Shown here piece after piece: positions 35,032 through 44,200 of a stretch of 64,000 bases of DNA. A model generated the notes under the pieces. It was not told the DNA's origin. It did not search any database and saw only the letters and a list, made by a program, of their open reading frames with translations. Origin of the DNA: Crossiella equi (lineage in GTDB: Bacteria > Actinomycetota > Actinomycetes > Mycobacteriales > Pseudonocardiaceae); assembly GCF_017876755.1 (NCBI RefSeq), contig NZ_JAGIOO010000001.1, positions 4,883,786 through 4,947,785 of the forward strand, given 5' to 3'. Numbering within the stretch: the first letter of the stretch is position 1; the number at the start of each line of letters is the position of its first letter. The position numbers and the translations under genes are program-made.

Positions 35032-35484
35032 TCAGCCCGCGGCAACCACGAGGTTGACGTTGACCGTGACCTCCGGGTGCAGGCGCACCGCGACGGTGTG
35101 CTTGCCGGTGGTCTTGATGTGGCCCGAGGTCTCGACGGACCGCTTGTCCAGCAGCGGGCCACCGGCCGACTTGATCGCGGCAACGATCTCGGCGGTGGTC
35201 ACGGAGCCGAACAGCTTGCCGCCACCGGCGGCAGCGCGACCGGCGACCGGCACGGAGCCCAGGCCGTCGAGCGTGGCCTTGACCTCCTTGGCGTGGTCCA
35301 GGTCGCGGATCCGGCGGCCCTCCTGGGCACGGCGGATCGTCTGGACCTGCTTCTCGGCGCCCTTGGTGGCGACGATGGCCAGGCCGCGGGGCAGCAGGAA
35401 GTTGCGGCCGTAGCCGTCCTTCACCTCGACGATGTCACCCGACTCACCGAGGCCGGTGACGTCAGCGGTAAGGATGAGCTTCAT
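35032..35484 (-). CDS. rplI: Ribosomal protein L9
   Basis: 150 residues; N-terminal rRNA-binding signature [20 protein letters not shown] and [14 protein letters not shown], long connecting helix, C-terminal domain ending [10 protein letters not shown]. Binds 23S rRNA near the L1 stalk. Last gene of the rpsF-ssb-rpsR-rplI operon. Confidence 0.97.
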   Translation of the reverse strand: MKLILTADVTGLGESGDIVEVKDGYGRNFLLPRGLAIVATKGAEKQVQTIRRAQEGRRIRDLDHAKEVKATLDGLGSVPVAGRAAAGGGKLFGSVTTAEIVAAIKSAGGPLLDKRSVETSGHIKTTGKHTVAVRLHPEVTVNVNLVVAAG

Positions 35485-35514
35485 CGCTGGCGCTCCTTTC
35501 TGGGAAGTGGGTGA

Positions 35515-35754
35515 TCAGCGGGCGGTGGAGGTGTACGGCAGCAGCGCCATCTCACGCGAGTTCTTCACCGCGATGGCGACGTCGCGCTGGTGCTGCGAGC
35601 AGTTGCCGGTGACCCGGCGGGCACGGATCTTGCCGCGGTCGGAGATGAACTTCCGGAGCAGCGCGGTGTCCTTGTAGTCGATCAGGTGCGCGGTCTTGTC
35701 CTTGCAGAACGCGCAGACCTTCTTCTTCGGCTTGCGCACAGGCGGCTTAGCCAT
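35515..35754 (-). CDS. rpsR: Ribosomal protein S18, zinc-binding form
   Basis: 79 residues; VCAFCKDK and NCSQHQ supply the Cys/His ligands of the C+ (zinc) type, and [20 protein letters not shown] is the S18 core that pairs with S6 on 16S rRNA. 30 bp upstream of rplI. Many actinobacteria have a second, zinc-free copy regulated by Zur; it is not in this window. Confidence 0.97.
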   Translation of the reverse strand: MAKPPVRKPKKKVCAFCKDKTAHLIDYKDTALLRKFISDRGKIRARRVTGNCSQHQRDVAIAVKNSREMALLPYTSTAR

Positions 35755-35834
35755 TGGTCGTCCTCCTGGAGCTGGACGTGGTCGTGTTCAGAGTCTTGGG
35801 GGGTGCAAGAGGGAGCAGCGCGGGCGGGCGCCGA

Positions 35835-36332
35835 TCAGAACGGCGGCTCGTCGTTGAAGCCGCCGCCACCGGAGCTGGCCGGGGGCGCGGAGCCCCACGG
35901 GTCGTCGGCGGGCGCGCCGCCACCCGAGCCGTACCCACCGCCGCCGCCACCCTGGCCGCCGCCACCGCGCTGGGCGCGGTTGACCTTGGCCGTTGCGTAG
36001 CGCAGCGAGGGGCCGATCTCGTCGACCTCCAGCTCGATGACGGTGCGCTTCTCGCCTTCCTTCGTGTCGAAGGAGCGCTGGCGGAGCCTGCCCTGCACCA
36101 CGACACGCATGCCGCGGGTGAGGGACTCGGCGACGTTCTCCGCCGCCTGCCGCCAGATGCTGCACCGCAGGAACAGCGCCTCCCCGTCCTTCCACTCGCC
36201 GCTCTGGCGGTCGAAGGTGCGGGGGGTCGAGGCGACGGTGAAGCTCGCCACGGCCGCGCCGGACTGGGTGAAGCGCAGTTCCGGATCGGCGGTCAGGTTC
36301 CCGACCACCGTGATTACGGTCTCACCAGCCAT
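35835..36332 (-). CDS. ssb: Single-stranded DNA-binding protein
   Basis: 165 residues; OB fold in the first 110 ([48 protein letters not shown]), then a Gly-rich flexible linker and the acidic tip GGFNDEPPF that recruits repair and replication proteins. Forms tetramers on ssDNA. Sits between rpsF and rpsR as in most actinobacteria. Confidence 0.97.
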   Translation of the reverse strand: MAGETVITVVGNLTADPELRFTQSGAAVASFTVASTPRTFDRQSGEWKDGEALFLRCSIWRQAAENVAESLTRGMRVVVQGRLRQRSFDTKEGEKRTVIELEVDEIGPSLRYATAKVNRAQRGGGGQGGGGGGYGSGGGAPADDPWGSAPPASSGGGGFNDEPPF

Positions 36333-36355
36333 GATTGCCTGCGTTCCCTCGCGTG

Positions 36356-36706
36356 TCAGGAAGCCTTGGGGCCCTTGGACGCCTTGGCGGCAGCCTTAGC
36401 CGCGGCCTTGGCGAACTTGGCGGGGTCGCGGCGCAGAACCTTGGTGCGCAGGACGGTGTCCTGCAGGTTCAGCTGGCGGTCGAGCTCCTTGACCGCGTCC
36501 GGCGTGCTGTTGATGTCGATGACCGTGTAAATCCCCTCGGGGGACTTGTTGATCTCGAACGACAACCGGCGCTTGCCCCAGACATCGACCTTCTCCACGT
36601 TCCCGCCGGAGTTGCGGATGACGTTGAGGAAGCTGTCCAGCGTGGGAGCGACAGTGCGCTCGTCCACGTTGGGGTCCAGGATGACCATCAGTTCATAGTG
36701 ACGCAC
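36356..36706 (-). CDS. rpsF: Ribosomal protein S6
   Basis: 116 residues from GTG 36706 ([17 protein letters not shown]), with AGGAGGTG 9 nt upstream; the GTG at 36718 lies within that ribosome-binding site and is rejected. Core [23 protein letters not shown] (residues about 40-62) is typical, and the C-terminus has an Ala/Lys-rich tail ([19 protein letters not shown]). First gene of the operon; the leader can fold into an S6:S18-type regulatory structure. Confidence 0.96.
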   Translation of the reverse strand: MRHYELMVILDPNVDERTVAPTLDSFLNVIRNSGGNVEKVDVWGKRRLSFEINKSPEGIYTVIDINSTPDAVKELDRQLNLQDTVLRTKVLRRDPAKFAKAAAKAAAKASKGPKAS

Positions 36707-36715
36707 GGTAGACCT

Positions 36716-36760
36716 CACCTCCTGTGGACTAATCGGCCACGGGCTCTCCGTGGCAGGAGG
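36716..36760 (-). promoter_or_regulatory. Candidate S6:S18-responsive mRNA leader of rpsF
   Basis: On the minus strand CCTCC (36760-36756) can pair with the GGAGG of the ribosome-binding site (36722-36718). Inside lies a 6-7 bp hairpin (36753-36748 with 36742-36737, loop AGAGC), directly followed by CCGATTAG. A hairpin flanked by a conserved unpaired CCG within an outer stem is the known design of the S6:S18-binding leader that copies 16S helix 22. Masking of the Shine-Dalgarno would give autoregulation. Seen by eye, not by covariance. Confidence 0.5.
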
Positions 36761-36821
36761 GTCGTTGCGTCAGCAACCCGGGAAGGCTAACAGCCGAGTG
36801 CCGGATGCTCCCAATCGGCGG

Positions 36822-37778
36822 TCACGCGATGCGACGGAGTACCCAGGTACGCACGAGCGCGGCGGTCACCATGGCGAGCGCGAGCACGGCCAGTAGCACC
36901 GGCGCGGCCACCCGACCGGCGCCGTCCATCGGCAGCGCACGAGCCTGACCAGCGGCGGAGACGCCGTCGGACTCCGGCAGCCCGTATGCCTGGCCACCGG
37001 GCGAGGCCTGGCCGTAGCGGTCACCGGGCGAGAGCGCGCCCACCCCGCCGGGCGTGGCCACCGGCAGCCCGGAGTAGTCGTAGAGCGGCACGCGGCCGTA
37101 GTCGTAGAGACCGGAGCCGTCCAGGCGCGGCAGCTGGAAGTCCGGGATCGGCGCGCCGGTGCCCGGGGCACCCGGCGGCGGCGTGCCCGGGTTCGAGGAG
37201 CCGGGCGGCGGCGTGCCGGGCGTGGACGTGCCGGGCGGCGGCGTGCCGGGGTTGGAGGTACCGGGCGGCGGCTTGGGCCCGCCGGAGTTGCCGGGCAGCT
37301 TGTTGGCGCCGTCCTGCACGGGCGCGGCGACCGCGTTCACCGTCTTCACGGTGACCCCGCAGCCCGCGCTGAGCACGCCCTGCACCCCGCTGACCACCTG
37401 GCCGAGGATGGGGCCGAGCAGGGGCAGCTTGCGCAGGGCGTCCACCACGTTGTTGGCGATCTGGCCGCCGGTGATGAACCCGCCCTTGCCGTCCGGCACC
37501 GAGCCGATGGGGATGGGCGGCAGCGCGCGCACCGCCTTGTCCACCGCGCCGGCCAGCGGCGGGCCGAGGATGGGCACCGCGCGCACCACGCTGACCACGG
37601 GGGCGGTGACCGCGCCCGCGCTGAGCTGGATGGGCTGGCCGGGTTTGCCCTGGACGGTGGTGGCGCAGTCGCCGATCACGATCGGCTCCGCGGCGGCCGC
37701 CGGGCCGGCGAAACCGACCAGGCCCACCGCCATGAGCAGGGTGGACGCCACGGACAGCCGTGCCAGTCGCGCGAGCAT
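36822..37778 (-). CDS. Secreted, C-terminally anchored Pro-rich protein, function unknown
   Basis: 318 residues from ATG 37778 (MLARLARLSVASTLL), seven bases after GGAGG. Signal peptide ends GPAAAAEP (about residue 27). Mature region has two Cys (GDCATTV and AGCGVTV) that could form a disulfide, a hydrophobic helical stretch (RALPPIPIG, LPLLGPILGQVV), then four imperfect PGTPPPGxxNPG repeats and a Gly/Tyr-rich part. The C-terminus is a membrane helix (VLLAVLALAMVTAALV) followed by RTWVLRRIA, with no LPXTG. Probably a wall-spanning membrane protein. Upstream of and collinear with rpsF; not part of the usual operon. Confidence 0.75.
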   Translation of the reverse strand: MLARLARLSVASTLLMAVGLVGFAGPAAAAEPIVIGDCATTVQGKPGQPIQLSAGAVTAPVVSVVRAVPILGPPLAGAVDKAVRALPPIPIGSVPDGKGGFITGGQIANNVVDALRKLPLLGPILGQVVSGVQGVLSAGCGVTVKTVNAVAAPVQDGANKLPGNSGGPKPPPGTSNPGTPPPGTSTPGTPPPGSSNPGTPPPGAPGTGAPIPDFQLPRLDGSGLYDYGRVPLYDYSGLPVATPGGVGALSPGDRYGQASPGGQAYGLPESDGVSAAGQARALPMDGAGRVAAPVLLAVLALAMVTAALVRTWVLRRIA

Positions 37779-37934
37779 GCACATCCCTCCGGTGGATACC
37801 GGTCGGTAACTCTTCGACCGGTTCAACGACGTTAGGTCGTGGAGGTGACGGTCGCCACCACAAACCATGACGAAATGGTGCGCAAAGCGCCACCGCCGGG
37901 TGGGCGTCAGATCCGCCGACTACTCTCTCCGGGT

Positions 37935-38705
37935 ATGCGCATCGGGGCACACGTCGCCGACGACAACCCGCTCGGCTCGGCCCAGGACCGCGGCGCCGAG
38001 GTCGTCCAGTTCTTCCTGTCGAACCCGCAGAGCTGGGAGTCGCCCAAACCGCACCCGCAGGCCGACGCCCTGCGCGAGGCGGGCATCTCGGTGTTCGTGC
38101 ACTCGCCGTACGTCATCAACGTCGCGTCGCTGAACAACCGCATCCGCATCCCCTCCCGCAAGTCCGTGGTGCAGCAGGCCGAGGCGGCCAAGGCCACCGG
38201 CGCGCTGGGCCTGGTGGTGCACGGCGGGCACGTCACCAAGGGCGACGACCCGGCCGACGGCATCGCCAACTGGCGCAAGCTGTTCGAGCGCCAGGCGGAC
38301 GCGGGCGGCTTCGCGGTGCCGGTGCTCATCGAGAACACCGCGGGCGGTGACAACGCGATGGCCCGCCGCTTCGACATGCTGTCCCGCCTGTGGGACGCGG
38401 TCGGCGAGTTCGGCGCGGGCTTCTGCCTGGACACCTGCCACGCGCACGCCGCGGGTGAGGACCTGGTGGGCATCGTCGAGCGGGTCAAGGCGATCACCGG
38501 CCGCATCGACCTGGTGCACCTGAACAACTCGCGCGATGAGTTCGGCTCCTCGCGTGACCGGCACGCCAACATCGACACCGGCACGATCGACCCCGAGGTG
38601 CTGGCGGCCGTGGTCAACACGGCCGACGCGCCGGTGGTCGTGGAGACACCCGGCGACGGGCAGGCGGGCGACATCGCCTACCTGCGCTCCCAGCTGCCCG
38701 CGTGA
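37935..38705 (+). CDS. Endonuclease IV-like TIM-barrel protein
   Basis: 256 residues from ATG 37935. AP-endonuclease-2/Nfo fold: MRIGAHVADDNPLGSA, VFVHSPYVINVAS, LVVHGGH, VLIENTAGGDNA, GFCLDTCHAHAAG, LVHLNNSRDEFGSSRDRHAN. The His and Glu/Asp ligands of the trinuclear zinc site (H-x-P-Y, HGGH, ENT, DTCHA, RDRH) are all in place, so AP-site cleavage is plausible. TACTCT (37921-37926) is 8 nt before ATG with no Shine-Dalgarno. Its stop overlaps the GTG of the GT87 gene (GTGA), an unusual coupling of a repair enzyme to a membrane glycosyltransferase. Confidence 0.88.
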   Translation: MRIGAHVADDNPLGSAQDRGAEVVQFFLSNPQSWESPKPHPQADALREAGISVFVHSPYVINVASLNNRIRIPSRKSVVQQAEAAKATGALGLVVHGGHVTKGDDPADGIANWRKLFERQADAGGFAVPVLIENTAGGDNAMARRFDMLSRLWDAVGEFGAGFCLDTCHAHAAGEDLVGIVERVKAITGRIDLVHLNNSRDEFGSSRDRHANIDTGTIDPEVLAAVVNTADAPVVVETPGDGQAGDIAYLRSQLPA

Positions 38706-40042
38706 TCCGCTTCGGCAGGACCGCGCTCGCCGCGCTGGTCCTGCTGTGCGGGGTGCTGCTGGTCGGCGCCTACGCGAACAAGGCCAGGTGCGGCGGCCCC
38801 GAGTTCGACCAGTGGGGCCGCAGCGCACCGGACTACGCCAACCGGCACGGCGAGCTCTGCTACTCCGACATCCAGCACCTGTGGCTGGGCCGCGAGGTCG
38901 ACCGGCACGTCTTCCCCTACCTGGGCGGCGGGCTGTCCGAGGACGGGCAGCTCACCGGCGGCTCGGTGGAGTACCCGGTGCTCACCGGGCTGTTCATCTG
39001 GGCGGGCGCGGTCCTCGCCACCAACGACGCCGAGTTCCTGCTGCACTCCAGCCTGCTGCTGGCGCCGTTCGGCCTGCTGGTGGCCTGGCTGCTGGGCAGG
39101 CTCTCGCGCTGGCGGGCGCTGGTCTGGGCGCTGGCGCCGGGCCTGGTGCTGCACGCCTTCCACAACTGGGACCTGCCCGCCGTGGCGTGCGCGGTCGGCG
39201 CGGTCTACGCGGTGCACCGGGGCTGGGGCCGCGAGGGAGTGACCCGGCCGCTGGTCGAGCGGGCCATGGTGGCGGGCGTGCTGCTCGGGCTCGGCGCCGC
39301 GTTCAAGCTGTACCCGGGCTTCTTCGTGCTGCCGCTGGCGCTGTACGTGCTCACCGGCGGCGAACGCGGGCGCTGGCTGCCGCGCGGCAGGCGCTGGGAC
39401 GTGGCGGGCTCGGTGCGCGTGCTGCTGGCCACCGCGGTCACCGTGGCGCTGGTGAACCTGCCGTTCGCGGTGCTGGGCTACCAGGGCTGGCTGGCCTCGT
39501 TCGTCTTCCAGCGCGAGCGCAAGGTCGACATCACCACGAACTCCGTGTGGTTCTGGGCGTTCCGGCCCATCTCCGACCCGTCGAACGTGGACTTCCAGAC
39601 GCTGGTCTCCTGGCTGTCACCGACCATGGTCGTGCTGGCCTTCGTCATCGCGCTGCTGGTGGGCTGGCTGCGCTGGACGGTCACCGGCGAGTACCCCTGG
39701 GTGGGCGTGTCCGCGGCCATGCTGTGCGGGTTCCTGCTGCTGCACAAGGTGCACTCGCCGCAGTACACGCTGTGGCTGCTGCCCTTCTTCGTGCTGCTGG
39801 AGGTGCGCTGGGGCTGGGTGCTGGCCTACACCGCGGTCGACCTGTGCCTGGGCATCGGCGTGTTCCTCTGGTACCACGCGATCGAGTTCGGTCTGCCCAT
39901 CGGCATCTACGACAGCCTGCCCGCGCAGGCGGTGATGATCGGTGTCTGGGGCAAGGCCGGGCTGCTGCTCTCGCTGTTCTTGGTCTTCCCGGCCGCGGCC
40001 GACACCTTCGAACGGAGGATGGACCAGGTTCTCGCACGGTGA
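38702..40042 (+). CDS. GT87 family membrane mannosyltransferase-like protein (copy 1)
   Basis: 446 residues from GTG 38702, overlapping the preceding stop. About ten hydrophobic segments; an extracytoplasmic first loop carries CYSDIQHL and VEYPVLTGLF, later LLGLGAAFKLYPGFFVLP and HKVHSPQYTLWLLPF. These match the other GT87 protein at 42522-44138, so the two are paralogues. GT-C enzymes of this family (PimE group) add mannose from polyprenyl-phosphomannose to lipids outside the membrane. Product here unknown. Confidence 0.82.
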   Translation: MIRFGRTALAALVLLCGVLLVGAYANKARCGGPEFDQWGRSAPDYANRHGELCYSDIQHLWLGREVDRHVFPYLGGGLSEDGQLTGGSVEYPVLTGLFIWAGAVLATNDAEFLLHSSLLLAPFGLLVAWLLGRLSRWRALVWALAPGLVLHAFHNWDLPAVACAVGAVYAVHRGWGREGVTRPLVERAMVAGVLLGLGAAFKLYPGFFVLPLALYVLTGGERGRWLPRGRRWDVAGSVRVLLATAVTVALVNLPFAVLGYQGWLASFVFQRERKVDITTNSVWFWAFRPISDPSNVDFQTLVSWLSPTMVVLAFVIALLVGWLRWTVTGEYPWVGVSAAMLCGFLLLHKVHSPQYTLWLLPFFVLLEVRWGWVLAYTAVDLCLGIGVFLWYHAIEFGLPIGIYDSLPAQAVMIGVWGKAGLLLSLFLVFPAAADTFERRMDQVLAR

Positions 40043-40054
40043 TGGCATTCCGCC

Positions 40055-41245
40055 ATGGCCCTTCATGGAAAGCGCTCTCTCGCCGCGCTGGTGACGCTGG
40101 CCCTGCTCGCGACGGGCAGCCCGGCCTCGGCCGCGCCCACCGGCTGGGTGGGCACGTGGGCGTCCTCGCCGTCCGCCGCGGTGCCCGGGTCGGACCGCGG
40201 CTACGCCAACCACTCGATGCGCAACACCGTGCACACCAGCATCGGCGGCTCGCAGGTGCGCGTGCGGCTGTCCAACGCCTTCAGCGACAAGCCGGTGCTC
40301 TTCGGCAAGGTGACCGTCGCGGTCGCGGCCGGGCCGGGCACCCCGCGGGCGGTGCCGGGCACGATGCGCGTGCTGACCTTCGGCGGCGAGACCTCGGTGA
40401 CCGCGCCCGCCAGGGCGGACCTGGTCAGCGACGCGGCCGAGCTCGCGGTGCCCGCCGACGGCGACCTGCTGGTCACCACGTTCACCCCGGAGCCGTCCGG
40501 GCCGGTGACCCACCACTCGATGGCCATGCAGCACAACTGGTTCAGCCGGGACGGCGACCACGCGGCGGAGGAGTCCGGCGCCGCGTTCACCGAGCAGACG
40601 CCGAGCTGGCACTACGTCACCGCGGTGGATGTCCGCGGCAAGGCCAGGGCCAGTGTGGTCGCGCTCGGGGACTCGATCACCGACGGCTGGAACGCGGGCT
40701 ACGACACCAACCTGCGCTGGCCGGACCAGCTGGCCGACCGGCTTGGCGGGCGGCTGGGCGTGCTCAACGCCGGGATCAGCGGCAACCGCGTGCTGCTGGA
40801 CGCGGGCCAGCAGGGCCAGAGCGCGCTGGCCCGGTTCGACCGGGACGTGCTGGCCCAGGCCGGGGTGCGCACGGTGATCGTGTTCGAGGGCATCAACGAC
40901 ATCACCAACGAGCCCCGCCAGGCCGACCCACGCAAGATCATCGAGGGGCTGAAGCAGGTGGCGAGCAGGGCCAAGGCGCGCGGGCTGCGCGTGCTGGCCG
41001 GGACCATCGCCCCGTTCAAGAACACCTGGGGCTGGACCGAGCAGCTGGACGGCGTGCGTCAGGAGGTCAACCGCTTCATCCGCAACAACCCGCACTTCGA
41101 CGGCCTGGTCGACTTCGACGTGGCCCTGCGCGACACCGAGGACCCGCTGCGGCTGCGCCCGGCCTACAACTCCGGCGACAACCTGCACCCGAACGCGGCC
41201 GGGTTCACGGCCATGGCGGCTGCGGTGGACCTGGCCAGGTTGTGA
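40055..41245 (+). CDS. Secreted SGNH/GDSL hydrolase (copy 1)
   Basis: 396 residues; signal peptide ends GSPASAAPT (about residue 24). An N-terminal beta-sandwich-like region (residues 25-195) precedes the SGNH domain: block I LGDSITDGW (nucleophile Ser), block II NAGISGNR, block III EGINDI, block V GDNLHPN (Asp/His). All catalytic blocks are present, so it should be an active esterase, lipase or deacetylase outside the cell. The next gene is a close paralogue. Confidence 0.9.
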   Translation: MALHGKRSLAALVTLALLATGSPASAAPTGWVGTWASSPSAAVPGSDRGYANHSMRNTVHTSIGGSQVRVRLSNAFSDKPVLFGKVTVAVAAGPGTPRAVPGTMRVLTFGGETSVTAPARADLVSDAAELAVPADGDLLVTTFTPEPSGPVTHHSMAMQHNWFSRDGDHAAEESGAAFTEQTPSWHYVTAVDVRGKARASVVALGDSITDGWNAGYDTNLRWPDQLADRLGGRLGVLNAGISGNRVLLDAGQQGQSALARFDRDVLAQAGVRTVIVFEGINDITNEPRQADPRKIIEGLKQVASRAKARGLRVLAGTIAPFKNTWGWTEQLDGVRQEVNRFIRNNPHFDGLVDFDVALRDTEDPLRLRPAYNSGDNLHPNAAGFTAMAAAVDLARL

Positions 41246-41323
41246 CACCGGAGGATCGGCGGATGTTCTGACCAGCGCTTTCCTGCTTAGGTCCGATGAG
41301 GACCCCAACGAGGAGGCTCGCGG

Positions 41324-42541
41324 ATGACAACCAGGTACAAGCGCGTGCTCGCCGCGCTCGGCGTGGCCGCACTGCTGTTCTCCGGCGCACCCGCCGTCGC
41401 CGGAGCGGCCCCCGCGCCCCCGGGGGACTGGGTCGGCACCTGGGCCGCCTCACCCTGCGCGGGCACCTCGGAGAACGGCTACGCCAACTACTCCATCCGC
41501 AACATCGTGCACACCAGCATCGGCGGCTCGCAGGTGCGCGTGCGGCTGTCCAACGCCTTCGGCACCAAGCCGGTGCTGTTCGGGCAGGTCACGGTCGCGC
41601 TGGCGGCCGGTCCGGACACGCCGAACGCCAAGCCGGGCACCATGCGCACGCTGACCTTCGGCGGCGAGCGCTCGGTGACCGCGCCCGCGCGGGCCGACAT
41701 CGTCAGCGACCCGGTGCCGCTGACCGTGCCCGCCGACTCGGACCTGCTGGTCACCACGTTCACGCCGGAGCCGTCCGGGCCGGTCACCTACCACTCGCTG
41801 ACCATGCAGAACTCCTACTACACGCGTGCGGGCAACTTCTCCGCCTCGGAGTCCGGCGCCCCGTACAACGAGCAGACCCGCTGGTGGCACTACGTGTCCG
41901 GCGTGGATGTGAAGGCGCCGGGCGTGCGCGGCAGCGTGGTCACGCTCGGCGACTCGATCACCGACGGCGCGAACTCCACCTGGGGCGCCAACCTGCGCTG
42001 GCCGGACCAGCTGGCCGACCGGATGAAGGCCGGGCCCGCGCACCTGCGGCTGGGCGTCCAGAACGCGGGCATCAGCGGCAACCGGCTGCTGCTGGACGGC
42101 GGCGGCGCGGGCGTGAACGCGCTGGCCAGGCTCGACCGGGACGTGCTCACCCAGACCGGGGCGCGCACGCTGATCGTGTTCGAGGGCATCAACGACATCC
42201 AGCAGACCCCGCACCAGACCGACCCGAAGCCGATCATCGCCGCGCTGAAGCAGATCGCCACCCGGGCCAAGGACCGCGGGCTGCGGGTGCTCGGCGCGAC
42301 GATCACCCCGTTCAAGGGCTGGGGCTCCTACAGCGAGGAGCTGGAGGCCACCCGCGCCGCGGTCAACCAGTGGATCCGGAACAACACCCACTTCGACGCG
42401 GTGATCGACTTCGACGCGGCCATCCGCGACCCGCAGGACCCGAAGCGGATCAAGCCCGAGTACGACCAGGGCGACCACCTGCACCCGGGCGACGCCGGGT
42501 TCAAGGCCATGGCGAACGCGGTCAACCTGTCACTGCTGTGA
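41324..42541 (+). CDS. Secreted SGNH/GDSL hydrolase (copy 2)
   Basis: 405 residues from ATG 41324 with GGAGG 9 nt upstream. Signal peptide ends VAGAAPAP (about residue 29). Same two-part architecture as copy 1 with long identical stretches (HTSIGGSQVRVRLSNAF, TFTPEPSGPVTYHS) and catalytic blocks LGDSITDGA, NAGISGNR, EGINDI and GDHLHPG. Tandem duplication with divergence. The last 20 bp overlap the convergent GT87 gene. Confidence 0.9.
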   Translation: MTTRYKRVLAALGVAALLFSGAPAVAGAAPAPPGDWVGTWAASPCAGTSENGYANYSIRNIVHTSIGGSQVRVRLSNAFGTKPVLFGQVTVALAAGPDTPNAKPGTMRTLTFGGERSVTAPARADIVSDPVPLTVPADSDLLVTTFTPEPSGPVTYHSLTMQNSYYTRAGNFSASESGAPYNEQTRWWHYVSGVDVKAPGVRGSVVTLGDSITDGANSTWGANLRWPDQLADRMKAGPAHLRLGVQNAGISGNRLLLDGGGAGVNALARLDRDVLTQTGARTLIVFEGINDIQQTPHQTDPKPIIAALKQIATRAKDRGLRVLGATITPFKGWGSYSEELEATRAAVNQWIRNNTHFDAVIDFDAAIRDPQDPKRIKPEYDQGDHLHPGDAGFKAMANAVNLSLL

Positions 42542-44138
42542 CGGCCTCCTCGGCCCGCTCGCGCCGCTTCCGGGCGGCGCGGGCGGGACCGAGGACGAAC
42601 CGGTCCGGCGCCCCGTCCAGCGGACCGCCCGCCGGGTCGTCGACGTCGAAGGCGCGCACGCGGTCCAGCTCCGGCCGGTAGATCTCGCGGATCACCAGCA
42701 CGCAGAGGACGACCACGAAGACGTCTCGCAGCACCACCGCGCCGAGGAACCAGTCCTGGGGCAGGCCCTTGTTGTCCACACCCAGGTAGAAGTACATGCG
42801 CGGCGCCCAGACCAGGGCGTCCACCGTCATCCAGGCCAGCAGCAGGCGCCAGCGCGGCAGCGCGAGCACGGCCAGCGGCACCAGCCACAGCGAGTACTGC
42901 GGGCTCCACACCTTGTTGGTCAGCAGGAACGCCGCCACCACCAGGAACGCCAGCTGGGCCACGCGCGGGCGGCGCGGCGCGGACAGCGCGATCCAGGCCA
43001 CCCCGGCGCAGGCCAGCAGGAACAGCACGGCGGTCACCGTGTTCAGCACGGTCGGCGAGGCCCCGGCGGGCACCGGGCCGTCGAAGCCGCTCCAGCCGGT
43101 GAAGTACTGGACGACGTTGTAGATGCTGTCCGGGTCGACCCCGCGCTCGGAGTTGAGGCGGAAGAACTCGCGCCAGCCGTCCGGGTAGAGGAAGTAGATC
43201 GGCGCGTTGACCGCGCCCCAGGCCAGCGCGGCGGTCCAGGTGGTGCGCCACCAGTGGCCGAGCCGCCCGGATCTCAGGCACAGCACGAGCAGCGGCCCGA
43301 GGAGGAACAGCGGGTACAGCTTCGCCGCGGCCCCGAGCCCGAGCAGCACCCCGGCGAGCCCGGGCCGGTTGCGCGCCCAGGCCAGCAGTGCGACGGCGGC
43401 GAACCCGGTGGCCAGGGTGTCGAAGTTGGTGAACGCGTGCACCACCACCAGCAGCGACCCGGCCGCGATGGCCGTGTCCCATGGCCGTCTGCCGGTGAGC
43501 TGGAAGGTGGCCCAGATCGTCACCAGCCAGGCCAGGGCCAGCCACAACGAGCTGAAGTTGAAGTACACGATCACGGCCATGGCGTGCGGCAGCCAGCCCT
43601 GCGAGGAGATGGCCACCCACCCGTGGGCGAGCTGGGCGTTGAACCACTGGAACAGCCCGGTCAGCACCGGGTACTCCATGTACCGCACCTGCCCGTTGTC
43701 CTCCACCCAGGAGGTCTTGTACGGGAACAGCCCCTTGTCCAGCCGCTCGGCGGTGTAGAGCGGCACGGTGTCGGAGTAGCACATGGCCACGTACTGACGG
43801 CTCTCCCGCCAGTCCAGCTGCGTGACCCCCTGGTCGTCCACGTACTCCTGCACACAGGGCGCCTTGGCCGTGTACGCCAGGGCCAGGGTGATCGTGGCCA
43901 GCAGCAGGACCACGCGCAGCGGCGTCCAGAACCAATGCCGCCCCAGCACCGCGTGCCGCCCGGTCATCCCGCCGAACGGCCTGCTCGCCTCCCGCGCCAA
44001 CGGCTCGGACCAGGTCGCGACCTCCCGTTCCCGCGGCGTCAGCGAGTCGGTGTCCGCCAGCCGGGGTGTCGAGGGCGGCAGGTCGTTCCACTCACCCTCG
44101 GTGACCTTCGGCTGGGGCTGCTCCGGTGCTTGGGACAC
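42522..44138 (-). CDS. GT87 family membrane protein, Rv0051-like (copy 2)
   Basis: 538 residues from GTG 44138 (VSQAPEQPQPKVTEGEW), with TAGCAT 7 nt upstream; GTG 44204, overlapping the previous stop, would add 22 residues. A 90-residue cytoplasmic N-terminus precedes about ten membrane segments, with CYSDTVPLYTAERL, MEYPVLTGLFQWF, LLGLGAAAKLYPLFLL, LLTNKVWSPQYSLWLVPL and APRMYFY. The counterpart of Rv0051, which in M. tuberculosis lies between ponA1 and rpsF. Probable lipid-linked mannosyltransferase in envelope synthesis; activity unproven. Confidence 0.88.
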   Translation of the reverse strand: MSQAPEQPQPKVTEGEWNDLPPSTPRLADTDSLTPREREVATWSEPLAREASRPFGGMTGRHAVLGRHWFWTPLRVVLLLATITLALAYTAKAPCVQEYVDDQGVTQLDWRESRQYVAMCYSDTVPLYTAERLDKGLFPYKTSWVEDNGQVRYMEYPVLTGLFQWFNAQLAHGWVAISSQGWLPHAMAVIVYFNFSSLWLALAWLVTIWATFQLTGRRPWDTAIAAGSLLVVVHAFTNFDTLATGFAAVALLAWARNRPGLAGVLLGLGAAAKLYPLFLLGPLLVLCLRSGRLGHWWRTTWTAALAWGAVNAPIYFLYPDGWREFFRLNSERGVDPDSIYNVVQYFTGWSGFDGPVPAGASPTVLNTVTAVLFLLACAGVAWIALSAPRRPRVAQLAFLVVAAFLLTNKVWSPQYSLWLVPLAVLALPRWRLLLAWMTVDALVWAPRMYFYLGVDNKGLPQDWFLGAVVLRDVFVVVLCVLVIREIYRPELDRVRAFDVDDPAGGPLDGAPDRFVLGPARAARKRRERAEEAVTAVTG

Positions 44139-44200
44139 CTCGCGGATGCTACGGGGTTGGCCTGGCGGGCCGTCGGGGAATGCCCGGGCGTCCCCGCCGG

